From the NCBI GenBank assembly GCA_028023455.1, contig JAQFVV010000001.1, forward strand, positions 25,905,401 through 25,969,400: DNA of 64,000 nucleotides, given 5' to 3'. The stretch comes from Epiperipatus broadwayi. Taxonomy: Eukaryota > Onychophora > Udeonychophora > Euonychophora > Peripatidae. A program made the position numbers and the translations under genes. The first letter of the stretch is position 1. Every line of letters starts with the position of its first letter. Below the pieces are notes generated by a model that was given only the letters and a program-made list of their open reading frames with translations, did no database searches and was not told the origin of the DNA. Of this stretch, positions 49,530 through 62,929 are shown in pieces.

Positions 49530-50400
49530 TACCATCACTGGATATATGGATGTTTATATCAATGTAATGTGAAGTATGTTTACCATACAGGGCAAAGCCC
49601 AATTAAATGCATGATCCAAAGATGTAGTCATTGCATTGAAATGGATGCAGATGTATTTCATGCACCATTAACCCCTTCTAGCTCTATGGATATGGACAAT
49701 AAGCTGGCAGTAAGACCACCCTCCCCCATATGTAGTACTTTTTTTTAAAATTATTTTATATACATGATTCCTTCACCAGACAGATGCACATTCCTGTACT
49801 AGATGAAGATCATGTTCTTCAAATAATATCACACAACAGATTCACATTCCTGACTGCATGTTTTTATGCTAGCACCTTCATATTGCATTGGTTGCATTCG
49901 TATTGCAGGAAGAAAATGTTGGTCTGGTTATGAACTTTTAATCAGAGATTGAACGATTGTTTTGAAAAGTTTTTAACTGAGTAATCTATGTAGCCTATCT
50001 ATACTCAACATTATAAAACCAGCTTTTATAAAATGTCCATTTGTGTGAACTGTTTAAAATAATAATTTAAATTATTATTTTAAACAGTCCACACAAATGG
50101 ACATTATATATATATATATAAATGTTTTTGTGTGTGTTATTATTGGCAGTGGCTTTTATTTTTTAATAGTGAAGATATATTTTACGTAAAATTATATATT
50201 ATAAATCTCTGCTGCTCCACAAGCTAGTGGCATGGGCTAATGGTCGTAATAAAATATATATGTAAAAGTTGGATCTTTAACAGCACATATCTGCCTACTA
50301 TATAAATTTTCCAGATTCCAATAGCCTGGTGGCACCCTGTATGGCAGGTACAGTAAGACTCTGTTATCTCCCTGACCATTATAGTACCTAGAGATATGAA
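49530..50400 (+). repeat. Right part of the split dispersed repeat
   Basis: It shares, in order with 54230-55110, blocks such as CATACAGGGC, AATAAGCTGGCA/CAGTAAGCTGGCA, TAATCTATGTAGC and CATATCTGCCTACTATATAA. Divergence is substantial. A palindrome at 50032-50105 lies inside it and is absent from the other copy. Confidence 0.6.
50032..50105. repeat. 74-bp palindrome with 37-bp arms
   Basis: AATGTCCATTTGTGTG at the left end pairs with CACACAAATGGACATT at the right. Only one mismatched pair (50048 region) is seen and there is no loop. A short (TA)n follows at 50106-50121. Confidence 0.9.
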
Positions 50401-53400
50401 AGACTCTTAATAATTATTAGGTTTTATATTAAACTAACTAACTGAAAAGAAAAACATAAGAAAAGAGAATGAAAAAAATAAAACATCATCAATAATTACT
50501 ATACATAATAACAATACCATATGAGTGTTCAATTATCAGTCTTCTTGTTATATAAAGTAATTCATTGATATATATATATATATATATTGTACCAGTCGAA
50601 AAAACCACCACCTAAACTGCAAGTCGGATCCAAACTCAGCTGAACCAAGACTGAATTCAAACACAACTCCACATCTCAGATTAGTAGAAATCTAAATCAA
50701 CTGCAGAGTGCTATGTGCCAAGAAACTAGCTCAATGGTTGGTGAGGATTAGAGACCCTTGAACTGACACTAATATCGGATAAGTAATTGATTAAAATAAT
50801 TTTAAATCGAATCATATGTATATGTTTGGGTTGCCAACACAGACAGCGAGCATTAACATTAAAATAATTATGAATAAAAAGACTTAAGAAACCAAGTGTG
50901 TTTAGAAAATATTTAATAATAATAGTTTGTTTTGTTTGAGTTTTAAATAATGATTATATTAATTAATTCTAGTCCCTAAACAAAGTTTATAATTATAATC
51001 AGAGTGGCGGTCCTTATTATATGCCAATGAGTATTACACAATATTTGAAAGTCTATGTCTATGCCCCCCACAAGAAATAAAAGGCAGATAAAGGTATTCA
51101 TTAGTAAAGGAAATTATTACTCTAATTTTATACGAAAGAATGTGATATTTATTTCACATTCGCAAATCTATTCGTGAAGAGCAAGATACGTATTTTAGGG
51201 CATAACTTTAATCTTTATTGAAAAACTTATTTACTGAGATATAACAGAGAATTTGTTGGACTTTAATTAAATCACTTCATCAGGAATTACGAGCATCAGA
51301 GCGGGCTTTACTGGAACAGAGAGATAACAGTGCTGATGAATTATGAGCTATAAAGTGAAATTGAAAGACGATGGCTAGTCGATAATCTAAGTCCTATGGC
51401 AGCTTGATCTGACAAGTCTTATGCCCTTTGACTAATATGAACAGGAGAGGAAGTGCTTTCTTCCTCGATAATTTAAAATAACAGAAATTATCACCGACCA
51501 GTCTAAAGGAGCGGAAGATTGCCCTACGTCAGCAACGTTCGAAGATGATGACTTGATAGTCATCGTTTGAATACTAAAACCCATATAGAATGCTCTACAT
51601 GATGACTTGATCAATTAATTAAAGTCAAACAAGCTTTTAATGAAAACTATTTTAAAGTATTTGCAAATCATATTAATTATGCCCCAATCATCGTGCCCTT
51701 CCTGAATCTAAATAGCAATTAACTGAAATTTGAATTAGAGTATATTTAGTTGATTCCTTTATTGACCCTTTTGCAAAAAACATTTTAAGATTATATTTGA
51801 ATAATAAATAAATATTAGTGAAACGAGAAAATAGCGGTGGCATAGATTAAAAATGGAGCTAATAATTTATTACTAGCCAATGATAAAAATAACAATCATT
51901 AATAATTTCTTTCGACTCGATGATTGATAGAACTGTATTAATCTAGTTCTAATGGGCAAGAATTAACTATCAGAATTAAGTTTATATTACTTGTGTAATG
52001 CAAAGAAAATGTAGGAGATCATCAAGTCAAAGGATTATTGGCATATAATTAAAATATAACAACATTAATAAATTTACTCAATAAATATACATAATAAAAT
52101 AAATGAACCGCCATGTAAGAAAAGAAAGTTAAAGACTAGACGTTGAGAGAATTACTATGAAAGTTAAAATAGCATAAATAAAAGGTTTTACACAGAGTAT
52201 TATTACATTATAAATGAGAAGAGCTCTTAAAGGGAGTGTAAAGTAAAGTTTGGAAACTGGCCAGATAGTTTAAGGTTCATTATGGAAATATATTACCCAT
52301 TTCTTCTGGGGCTGGTTTCCTTAATTTACACATCCAGGTTAGTAAAACGTAGGCACCATTTGGTCGATTACTTGAACAGTATTCTAATGAATTTTCACAA
52401 TTTTAGCAGCATGATTGGTCGGAAAAGATTCAGCAGCTCCATTGAAGATTTTCAGGGGACTTCAGGAACCGATAGCCAGATTCCTGATGTTTAGCCCTTT
52501 ACCATGATAGGAACACTTTTTTGAAATGCACAGAGTTTACTGCACTTCTCTACAACAAAGATGGATTCTCTTTTTCCAAACTTTTCAGAGCTATATATAC
52601 TACTGTATTTGATGCCTTCAGGCTAGTGCTTCTTTCATTATCAATGTTTTTAGATTTACTGGTTGTTTTTAGATACATTCCTTCGATAAGGCTTTCAAAC
52701 TCATTAACTTGAATTCATTTTCTAATTAGAAAATGAATTCTTAAAATCAGAAAATGATTTTAATTAAGAAATCCTTATCTTTTTTTTCTAATTAATAAAA
52801 CTTTAACTGTTGTTTTTGGAAAGGGAAAAATCTGAAAGCTTATCGAAAGAATGTAGCTTTTAATCAATAAAACTTTAACAAATTATTTAAAAATAAAATC
52901 AAACATTCCCAATGCAATGAAACTTTTAAACAATTATATATATTTAAATATTTACAAATATATACGCACAATCCACGCAGTTATAATATATAAATTCATG
53001 AATAATTCTATCATGAATTTATTAATAGAATTGATCAATTTAAATCTGAAACTAATTAATTTTAATACGCATTTATGAAATAAGTTATTCTTTATGGAAA
53101 TTAGCATGGATTGAACGTATAAAGCTCCATTGCATCAGAAATTTAAGGTTAGTACTAGGGTTTGAAGTGGGCTTATGGCTAGATATCATGAAGCTAGGAT
53201 CAAACTCAGATCCGACTGCTTCAATATATATATATATATATATATATGAATAATACACAGATGGCAAACTAATTACATAATTCTTTAAAGTTTAAAATCT
53301 AAAAACAAGTTTGTTTTAATATAAAATAATTTTTTAAAAAAAATCCTGTTAATTAGTTATTTTTAATCTTAGAATGGAAATGATTTTCTATATTGATATA

Positions 53401-54082
53401 ATAGCAAACAGGCCTTTGGGCATAAAGTCAGATAAAAGATAAATTTAAAAAAAATACTAGTGATAAAATTTTGAGTTCCCACTCTAAAGAAAGCTGACCA
53501 ATAGTGATGGAAATAAGGACATGGTCCACAAAGAAAAGTCAAGCCAGACAAGATCGATCCTGAAATTTGATGATAAGAATTCACAAAGATATAAAAAGAA
53601 AACTTTGAAGTTGAGATAGAGATTTGGATTGCTCATGCTAAATGTGTCTTATTTAAATATATTTATAAGTGTATTGCAGATCTCCAAAATGTAGGGATCA
53701 TGCAATAAATTACATTTCTTACATTTACTTCAGCTGAGGCATCCTCCAGAGGGTGACGGTTACCGAAAAACTGGCCAGCAGTGGACTTATCTCCATCTAG
53801 AACAATATGAATTGGAAAGAACTTTGAATTGTGTGATGTGTCAAGGACCACCAAGACAGACTTCAATAAACCTACAGCATTGGAAAGTATAAACTTTTGC
53901 TTTAAAGGAACTTAATTATATAATAAAAATTTTTTCAAGTAGTAATTTTAAACATCATTTAATTTTAAAAGAAATCTTTTATCTGACTAAAAACTTAAAT
54001 TATTTGTCATATTTTCTTTTAATATGTTTGCTAGTATTATTATTTTCATTCTCATAATTTCTTTTAAATTAATAATTTGAAA
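50401..54082. other. Intergenic stretch, partly less AT-rich
   Basis: (TA)n at about 50570-50587 and 53224-53248. A degenerate hammerhead-like block is at 51265-51284. Open frames of 60-71 codons at 52282-52494, 52521-52712 and 53866-53663 (minus) show no motif that I recognise and no splice support; I leave them uncalled. Confidence 0.35.
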
Positions 54083-55120
54083 TGGGTGTGAATAGCTGCA
54101 TAGATTTGTAGGATTGTGTTAGTTTAAGTGTTAATTTTTGGGCTAATTGTTTCGCAGTTAGATCAATGCTGGTGGATAGATGTATGGATGTTTTCTGTTA
54201 ATATAATTTGAGTAGGTGCATTGGATACTCATTTCTTTGTACTGTGTTAGCATACAGGGCATAATACCCACCTAAACATATGGCCAAAAATGTAACCATC
54301 ATATTTGGTAATGATCATAGAGTTTTTCCTACACTATTGATTTTTTTACTCTCTAATTGGGCCAGTAAGCTGGCAAAGACCACTATCCCCATTTACAGAG
54401 CTTTTCATATATATTTCAAATAATTTCATTCTTGCATCACCAATTGGGCAGTGGATCATTCCTGTCTTGGTGAAATTTATTAATGATCATGGGGAAGATG
54501 CTCATTCCTTTTTACCGTGTTTTGTTATTTCTCTAGTGATATCATGCTACAGATGTAAATTCCTGTTAGCATGCTTGGGTTACGCTAATAATCTCATTTT
54601 GCATTTGTCACATTGGTATATCAGTAAGCTAGCATTGGTTTGAATGCGAGATTTTGGCCTAAGGTTAAAAAGGATCGGGTTAGTTATATGTGTAATCTAT
54701 GTAGCATATTCCCACTTATTAAAATATTAAAATTGTATTAAATCAATTAAATACTTCCATCTCTGCATGTAATTCAAATCAAATATATTTAGTTAATTTA
54801 ATTTTCAGAATCATTTCTTTTAATGTGTGTGTGTGCATTATAATAAAATGTTTTGTTAAATTAATTTTGGCAGTAATTTATTTTATATATTTTATTAATA
54901 ATATTTAAAATTCAGAATTAGAAATTTGAATAGACAGTGTTCTACTTTAAGCTCAACTTCTCTCTGACCTAGTGACTGGGGCTGTTGGTTCAATAAAAGA
55001 GTAACCTCTCCTGTGCATATCTGCCTACTATATAAATTTTCTAGCTTCCAATAGTCAAGTGGCACCCTTGGTATGGCAGATTAGGTTAGGGAGGTTCCAT
55101 CAACCATTATTATATATATT
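54083..55120 (+). repeat. Dispersed repeat, contiguous copy
   Basis: This is the uninterrupted counterpart of 45630-46049 plus 49530-50400, and so shows the pre-insertion layout of that locus. No coding capacity is visible; the family is not identified. Shared blocks include GATAGATGTATGGATG, TACAGGGC and CATATCTGCCTACTATATAA. Confidence 0.6.
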
Positions 55121-55881
55121 TACTGTACCAGGCCATACTTTCCTGTGGAATTCTGCTTACAATCTTGCACTGAGCATAAAGTGATCAAGATTTAACAGGG
55201 AAAGAAATGAATACCAATTTAACCGATTGTCTGTACTCATATATATTGGTACTTCCAGCTAAACTGATAGAATGAGTGAATTGACAGGACTCTGCCAATT
55301 AAAAACCCCTTTAGTTAATACCCTACTCAAATGCCCAAATGTTTAGGACCTATGATAAGTACACATCTTTGAAAAGTCTATTTACAAATAGCTTTTGCAC
55401 GCCACTTTTAGGAAAGAATAAAAGTGAATTTCCCCCCTCCTAGAAGGATATGTAATATCATATGTATAGCAAAGCATGAGAATAAGAATTAACACCCTGG
55501 TAGAGTGATATCCCATGTGGCTAGCTCAGTCTGCTCTATATCCAGGGTGTTCAGTGGGTAAGTTAAATGGTTATAGTAGGTACATGATTGATAAGGAAAG
55601 AGTACATTTGATCAAATAAATAATAATATTATGATTAAATATTTATTTAATCCCAAACACCCACCACAGTTTTATAATTAAAATGATACAAAAATAAATA
55701 AATAAATTATTATCACAAACCCGTATATATATTTGATGCTTTGAAATAATTAAATATACAAATACAATTTTAAATGAATAAGAAGAATACTAAATCCCTA
55801 ATGCTATTTATAATGTTTCATAATGAATGGAAGTGGTCTGAGCTTTTTACCCTGTGGAAATAAGTTGTACTTTGTGTGATT

Positions 55882-55923
<42 letters not shown>

Positions 55924-56634
55924 CCAAGATATATATATATATATATATATATCTTGGATAAAAGATTTTCAGTTATACAGGCATATACTTCTACTCAGGA
56001 CTTTAAAACCTTTTTTATTGATAGCAAATCTAATAAAAAATAAAAAAAACTATACGTTCATATATCTGCACTATAAAATATTTCACTAACTTCATAATTT
56101 ACATGTCAATAAGGTTGTGTTAGCTCAGATACCATAGAGCACTCAACATGAGGTGCTGTATCTATTTGCCTTTTATGATAAATTCTTATACATGTATATA
56201 CGTGTAGCACAATTATATACTCACTACTATTCTAAATATAAAGTTATTAGTGGACTTGCTTACAGGAAATTTTCAATAAATAAACCCTTTGGCACTCATC
56301 ATAAGGTGCTGCAGTGATAACAAATAACTAAAAAGGATATATGGATAAATACATTTTTAGACACTCAACATGAAGTGTCATATTTACCGAATATTACAAG
56401 TGTATGCGCATGTATATATTTATGTATGACAATTTTCAGGAATATTAACAAGAAGAAAAACAAATAGCAAACAAAAAAACTAATTGCAACCTTTGCAGAA
56501 AACACTAGAATTTAAAATAGAAAAATGAATTAAAAGATTAAAGTAAAAGCTGTATCATTATGCCTGTAATAACCATAAATTCAATATACATAGGCGAGAG
56601 ACAACTCTCTCACTCTCTCTCTTTTTTTAAAATG

Positions 56635-56665
<31 letters not shown>

Positions 56666-59600
56666 TGATATATTTCTAATTATCAGAAATGTCAGAAATA
56701 ATTAATTCAATATTATAAAATATGAAACTTATGTAGGTGTCTTCATTTTCTCCTGACTGGGCTTTGAGTGAGTGTCAAGTCAACTAGCTGTGCAGTGAGG
56801 ATTTCATTTCATTCATGCATAGGCAAGGTGACTTTAGTCATCATTGCAGCCGGCTGGAATTGATGTGATTACATCTTGGCGATTTGGTCAGAGAGAGGGC
56901 GGGTGCACCAGCTGGTTGTCTACCCCATGGTCATTTTACTGGAACCTCTAGTAGATTGTTTCATATTTTTTTTGTATATTATAATAATTATGATTATTAT
57001 TCAAGTTTCATCTACTGTCTCGCATGGTTAATCGAATCCACAAGAAACCAAGAGTTCTTAAAAGAACTGTATAATGGATTTCTTCTTAAGAAATATCAGT
57101 AATAGTCTGGTTCATATATGAATCTTTAAGTGGCCGGATGATTGGAGAATTCTGGATCCAAAGTAGTGAATGACTTTCCCAGAATTACTGCCAAAGAAAG
57201 AATGAATCCCACAGCACTGACCAAAACCTATCACCCCACTCATACAAAACCAATTCAGGTATCCCCCTGAGAAGTATGAATCAGCCAACCCTTTTATTTT
57301 ACCTTATCATTTAGATTATAACATTCCTTTCTATTTTTTTGATAAAATTCTACATTTTAGGGTTTGATATAATGATTGGTTTCCATCTTCGATACTCAGA
57401 TAACTTGATTACAGATATTAACTCAAAAGAATTTTATTTTACCTAAAAAAAAAACATTTTAATTTTAACATTTGTTATCAAACATTTTGCTTTTTGATTA
57501 AGTTTTTACCAAAACAATTAACATTTTTTTGATTACAGAATAAGATTACAGTTTTAGAAAAGTAATTAAAAAATGTTGGAACAATTACTTTAATTATTTA
57601 TTTTACTAATATGTTCCAACATGTGATCCATTCGTTCAATAAAGTTTGCCTTTCTCTATTTGAATATATATATATATATAAATTGTGAGGGTATGAAATT
57701 TGTACTCACACCAACCTTTATCTACCTGTAATAATAGGTAGTGTGTAGTCATAATCTATGCCTTGCTAAATGGATGTAAGTTTTCTAAGCTGCTATTCAT
57801 CAAATCAAAGTACATAAATAAATATATATGCATAGGTATATAAACACAAAGTATCAACATTGTATAAGATAACTAATTATTAAGTCGAGCATTACTCTAT
57901 CTCACATATATTAAAACATAGCTAAATTATTGAAGTATGAAATGTTGAATACTTGGATAAATTTATATAAACATATATGTATAACAATGAGTGTCTTATG
58001 TTTCATATTTTTATACATCACAAAATAGGCCTAAACAATGACGCAAATTATATTGAACTAGCTATGACAATGATCGAAGGTTGAGTATTCTGCTAAGCAA
58101 CCTAGGATGGGAGTAAAATAATGGCATGTAACGATGCTTCTTGAATCAATTATTGCAAGATGAGTACAGACAATAATAGGTATTATCAGCACATGAAAAG
58201 AAAATGAAAAATCACATGTGTCAAGAGACAAAAACAATGTAGACTGTAAAAAGAAAAGGCAATTCTAACCTGTGTTTTTAGAAACTATACGTTCACCAAG
58301 GTAAATCAACTTCATAAAATAAAAATAATAGTTTTGAACATTGTACAAGATGGACATTTTTGTTCGAACGCATATGTAGTACATATATAATGAATTTTTA
58401 TATAGAAGAGTATAAATAAATTGAATAATTTGTTTCTGTGTTGATAAAAATAATAAATGAGTAATTTGAACAATTGAATTATTATTTTTTTTGGGAGAAT
58501 GGTAAATTTATGAAACAAATTGAATGATAAATTTGAAATGAAATATAGGATAAAGTGCACATATAGAAAATAAGTTATTATGTATATAACCAACAAAGTG
58601 GACAATTGAAGAATCATACCATATTACACAGAAAATTTCTTCAAATCTTTCTATGTTGAAAATCGCAAATAACTGAAAATTTTATATACTATTGTGTTAA
58701 TACAATGTTGTCAGGATAAATAAATTAATGTCACCAGTGGAATCATTAACCTTATAATCATGCTAAACTAAGAGCCATTGTCTAGAATTAAAGTGTCTAA
58801 TAGAATTTCTTTACATAAGATGGAATGTCTGCATGAGGAGTGGAAAGAAATGACAGATTACCAATGCAGGATTGTTCAAAAGGCAAGATTCGAAAGTAAT
58901 CAAGATCAATCTGCATTTTGTGAGGAGAGGACTATGTGAAGTATGGAAACTTTAATCTTAAAGAAACTCTGTCAGCTCATCTAATTTTAATTCTTGATTC
59001 AAGATATATCTTACTACAGTTTGGAATTATTATTTTTTTAACTTTATTCTTATCCTTGGGGGTATAAATATTTTGTTTCAACTTTTTGAAATAGTTTACT
59101 TGTAGAAAATGAAGAGCGGATAGGGAAGGTTCAGTTTAGTGGAAACTTTTTTTTTTTAAAAATTTTTGTATAAATTTTTTTTTTCAGTACTCAATCTGCC
59201 TTCATGATCATTATCTTTTAACTGGAGACAAAGGTAAGAGTTCAAATTTATTCTATGTTAACATTCATATACTCTGACTAAAAAAAGGTGATGTGTTCAT
59301 TGTTTGTTTAAATAATATTTATTATTTAAATCTTCTCTGGCATAAATGACTAACACCCTGAATGAATTTTCCTAGATATCATATGAATTACTTATGACAT
59401 GATAACAGAAAGGAGAGGGGGAGGATGTCAGCTGTATTATTTCATAAACCCCATGTCGAATTGATGCTCTTAACAGCAATAGTTTAAATTAGATAGCAAG
59501 AGCCAAATTTATAAAAATATAATTATTTTATTTTATTGACTTTATATAATTTTTTGTAATATATATATTACTACTATTATTCTGTTTACAGAAATGTCTC

Positions 59601-60830
59601 TGAGGAACTTTTATCATAGGGATATGGGGTAGATAACTACAAATCATTATACTAATTATGATAGATGTTAATTGTTGACATTTGAACTGTTTATACACAA
59701 GTATATTTTTGCTTTCTCTACACTTGTAAATATTGTTTCTTTTTTTTATTTAAGAATTTTATATATATATATATGATCTAAATAAATGTTTTAAAGTTAT
59801 GTTAAATTGATAAAGTATTTTTGGTTTATTATACCAATCATTGCATTTACCAATAAAGCCTTTGCCTTAAATATATATATATACACACATACTTATCACC
59901 AGTCTATAGTTAACTTAGGAAAATGTTAGATGAATGTAATATATTACTAATGGCTTTGATAATGTAACTCAGATTATCAGTTCGCATATGTGCATCCCTG
60001 TTAATGGAATCTAAGGTGAATTCTTCCTGAGTTTGAACTCTGTGGTATAACGGGACCAAGAGGGGCAGGAGATATGGATGAACTGACTCAAATTGCATTT
60101 AGGTTTGATACAGAACTAGTGAGAGGTTCTTGTGGAAGCAGGTGCAATCATAGGTCATGTACTTTATTGTGTTGTCTCCAGCATCCTACCAGAAGACCCA
60201 AAGTCCGACTGTAGTAAGATGTGACTCCCTCTTACAACATCATTGCCCAGACCATTACATCTGGTGCTCATCATGTTGGCATGGAATATATATATATATA
60301 TTACTTATGCTTTAGTTGCAAAGGAGATCCAGTCATTGGATTGGAATTTTTTTTTAAAAAAATTTTTTTTCAATATTTTTTTTTATGTTTATGTGAACCT
60401 ATTTCTGGCATGACAGATCCATTTAATCTAAAACTACTATTGCACATATGCTCCTGATGAATGATTAGTTGAGTTAACTATTAAATAGGAATACAGCAAA
60501 CCTAGGATTAATTTTGGGATAAATATATTTTCAAAAAAAAAAAACATATCTAAGGCTGAGAATACAAGGTTGATAAACTGAGACTAATGTAAATAGGTGA
60601 AATTATCAATAAATTAAAATTAAAATAGATGAGTTAGACAAAACAAAAGGCAATTAGGGTAACAAATTAGACAATTAAAACATCTGAAAGGCTAGATATT
60701 GTATGGTTAGAAAGGTAATGTAAAAACCTGTGACATTTATCCAATTGTATTATAAAAGTTTAGACAAATATTTTGAGTAAATAGATGGATTTATGATATT
60801 GTGAACTGGAAAGAAATTAACAAATATAGA
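55121..60830. other. AT-rich intergenic stretch with microsatellites
   Basis: (TA)n at 55884-55919 and a TA-cored palindrome at 55921-55960; (AAT)n at 56638-56664; (TA)n at about 57664-57680, 59760-59774 and 60289-60301. The blocks 56750-56960 and 59990-60290 are less AT-rich but have no frame or motif that I can identify. No gene is supported. Confidence 0.4.
55921..55960. repeat. TA-cored perfect palindrome
   Basis: TATCCAAGAT, then (AT)n, then ATCTTGGATA: a perfect 40-bp palindrome directly after a longer (TA)n tract. Confidence 0.9.
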
Positions 60831-61023
60831 AGTGAGACATGATAATGGTACATTGTGTAGTAGTGATGAAAAGGTGGGGGGTGTTATTTTTAGTTTTGAG
60901 GAAGGGTTTTTGTGTAATCAAATATCTGTGGGGATCTGCAAATGAGGCTAGTGACCTTCCACAAGTACAGGTCATGGACCAAGTGACATCTCAAACCCAA
61001 GAAACATCAGAGGAAGATGTGAA

Positions 61024-62760
61024 ATGACCACCCAGAGTCAAAATAGTACAGATTACTGAGAATATGATGTCCATGAAACAGATGTTTGAAGCATTGATGA
61101 AAATAATAGACAAAAGTATGACCAGTTTAGAATCAAAAATAGATTATAAAATGAGCAGTTTGGAGGCAAAAATAGCAACCAAAACTGATATAGATAATTT
61201 GGAAACCAAAATAAATAGTATTTTGAAGGCTGATATGGAAGCCATAAATAGGAACATGAGTAGCATAAAAGCTAGGATGCATAATATGGCAACCAAGAAT
61301 GATGCAAATAATATGGAAGCTAGATTAGAAGTAGGAATAAAAGAGAGGGTGGATAGGATGCAAGCAACCTTAAGAAAGAAATTAAAGATACTGAAGCTAG
61401 ACCATCTTAGAAGATGGGACAACTGTCTCTAAGTGTAAGCAATGTTCAAGAAGGTAATGCTGAATTAAAGATAAGTAGGTGAAATGCAGAAAGAAATAAA
61501 GAAGAAATATACTCAGTGCCAGCAATGACTGGAAGAATTTAAGCATAGCATCAAGTATGAAGAAGTGTGCCAGACTTATGAGGTCTTCAAAGGGAAGATG
61601 CAAGAAAATCAGGAAAAGCATCAGTTAGAAATTCAAAGGGAGTTACAAGCAGTTCACATTAAAATGGAGCAAACTCTAATTAGGCAAGCTACAAAAATAA
61701 AAGCACATGAAGAAATTGTGGACACTGTAAATCATACTATGGCATGCTTAGGGAACCAAGTGGCTTCAACTGAGTCTGAAATTATTTGTAGGGCAGCACT
61801 TGAAAATGTTATAGGCAGACTGGATAAAACTCGAGAGTGGGTAGAACAATTAGATAAAGACATTGAGTATCAAATAGTATCTATTGAATCTCAACCAGAT
61901 CAGGACACACAAACTGAAATAAGCCAGGGGACTCAGAATAAGAGAGAGCCACCATTTTTATTTTGACTACAGGAATGGAGACCTTGAAGCACCTGAAACT
62001 AGTCAGGACAGTTCCAAGTCAACTAGCTGACATTAATGCAATTAACCAGTTTGTGAAATTCAAGATTTTCAAGGGATTGGCTACTGAAGCCCCAATAGGA
62101 CACTTGAGGAGCCTGAACTTATACCTCACAGTTAATCAGAACCTGATGGAGGGAGAGAAAATTGTCATTGTGTATAGCCATCTAAAAGGAGATGCCATGC
62201 CCCATCTACCTTTGATGAATACCAAACCTTAATGGTGAAGAGCTTCTGGAACATGGTTAACAAGAAGCACTACTATATCAGCTGTTCCAGGAAAAGTATA
62301 AACAGATGCCATGAAAAACATTAACAAAGTTCTTCCACTATCAAGTATCTAAATTGCAGACCCTAAACATATACCACCTGACTGAGGGTGAGATCATATG
62401 AATCATTAGAAGGAACTTACCCCTAAAGATAGAAGTTACTCTTGTGCACAAATGCCAAAAGCATTGAGCAGATAGGTGAACTGTTAAATAATATTGATAT
62501 AAATACTAGCAGAATACCTAACCAGATTCCTGAAAAGAGAAAGGAGGACCCCACTGTAAATGCCATGTACTATAAAAGGAGGAAACCCATTAATGACCCC
62601 AACCACTGGGAGGGTAAATCACTACAACAAATTCCTCCAAAACCTCAATCACCTAATCAGAATCAGGCAAGGGACAATAGAACCAACATGAGCTCTATTG
62701 ATAGCCCAGAAAAATATAATAAACCAGGATGTAGTAAATACTCACCTAAAATTTAAAAAA
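61024..62760 (+). pseudogene. Gag-like region of the Gypsy element
   Basis: This would be the structural capsid protein. The open pieces are 61064-61432, 61565-61966, 61963-62232 and 62442-62756. The first two are rich in charged heptad-like repeats (KIDYKMSSLEAKIATKTDI and similar), consistent with a long coiled coil. The third contains FKIFKGLATEAPIGHLRSL, a capsid-like stretch. No clear zinc knuckle was found. A possible start is the ATG at 61024, which soon meets a stop near 61057. Assignment rests mainly on position before the protease and RT. Confidence 0.55.
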
Positions 62761-62929
62761 AAGTAAAGGGGTACTTGAGGTTATGTTCCTCACCTCACGA
62801 GGCCAAAAAAACATTTGGGAACACAAGGCAAATAATGGACTGGGAAATCACTAATCAAATTTGGTCATGGGAAGATAGAACACTCAGTTAGGCAGTGCAA
62901 TGCTGCCCCATGATAGAGATGCTGTTTGA

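Noticed and set aside
52282-52712. Two adjacent small open frames as a gene
   Set aside because: Neither shows domain features; the length is within chance for this composition.
53663-53866. Possible host exon on the minus strand
   Set aside because: The 68-codon frame has plausible composition, but there is no recognised motif, splice partner or neighbouring exon.
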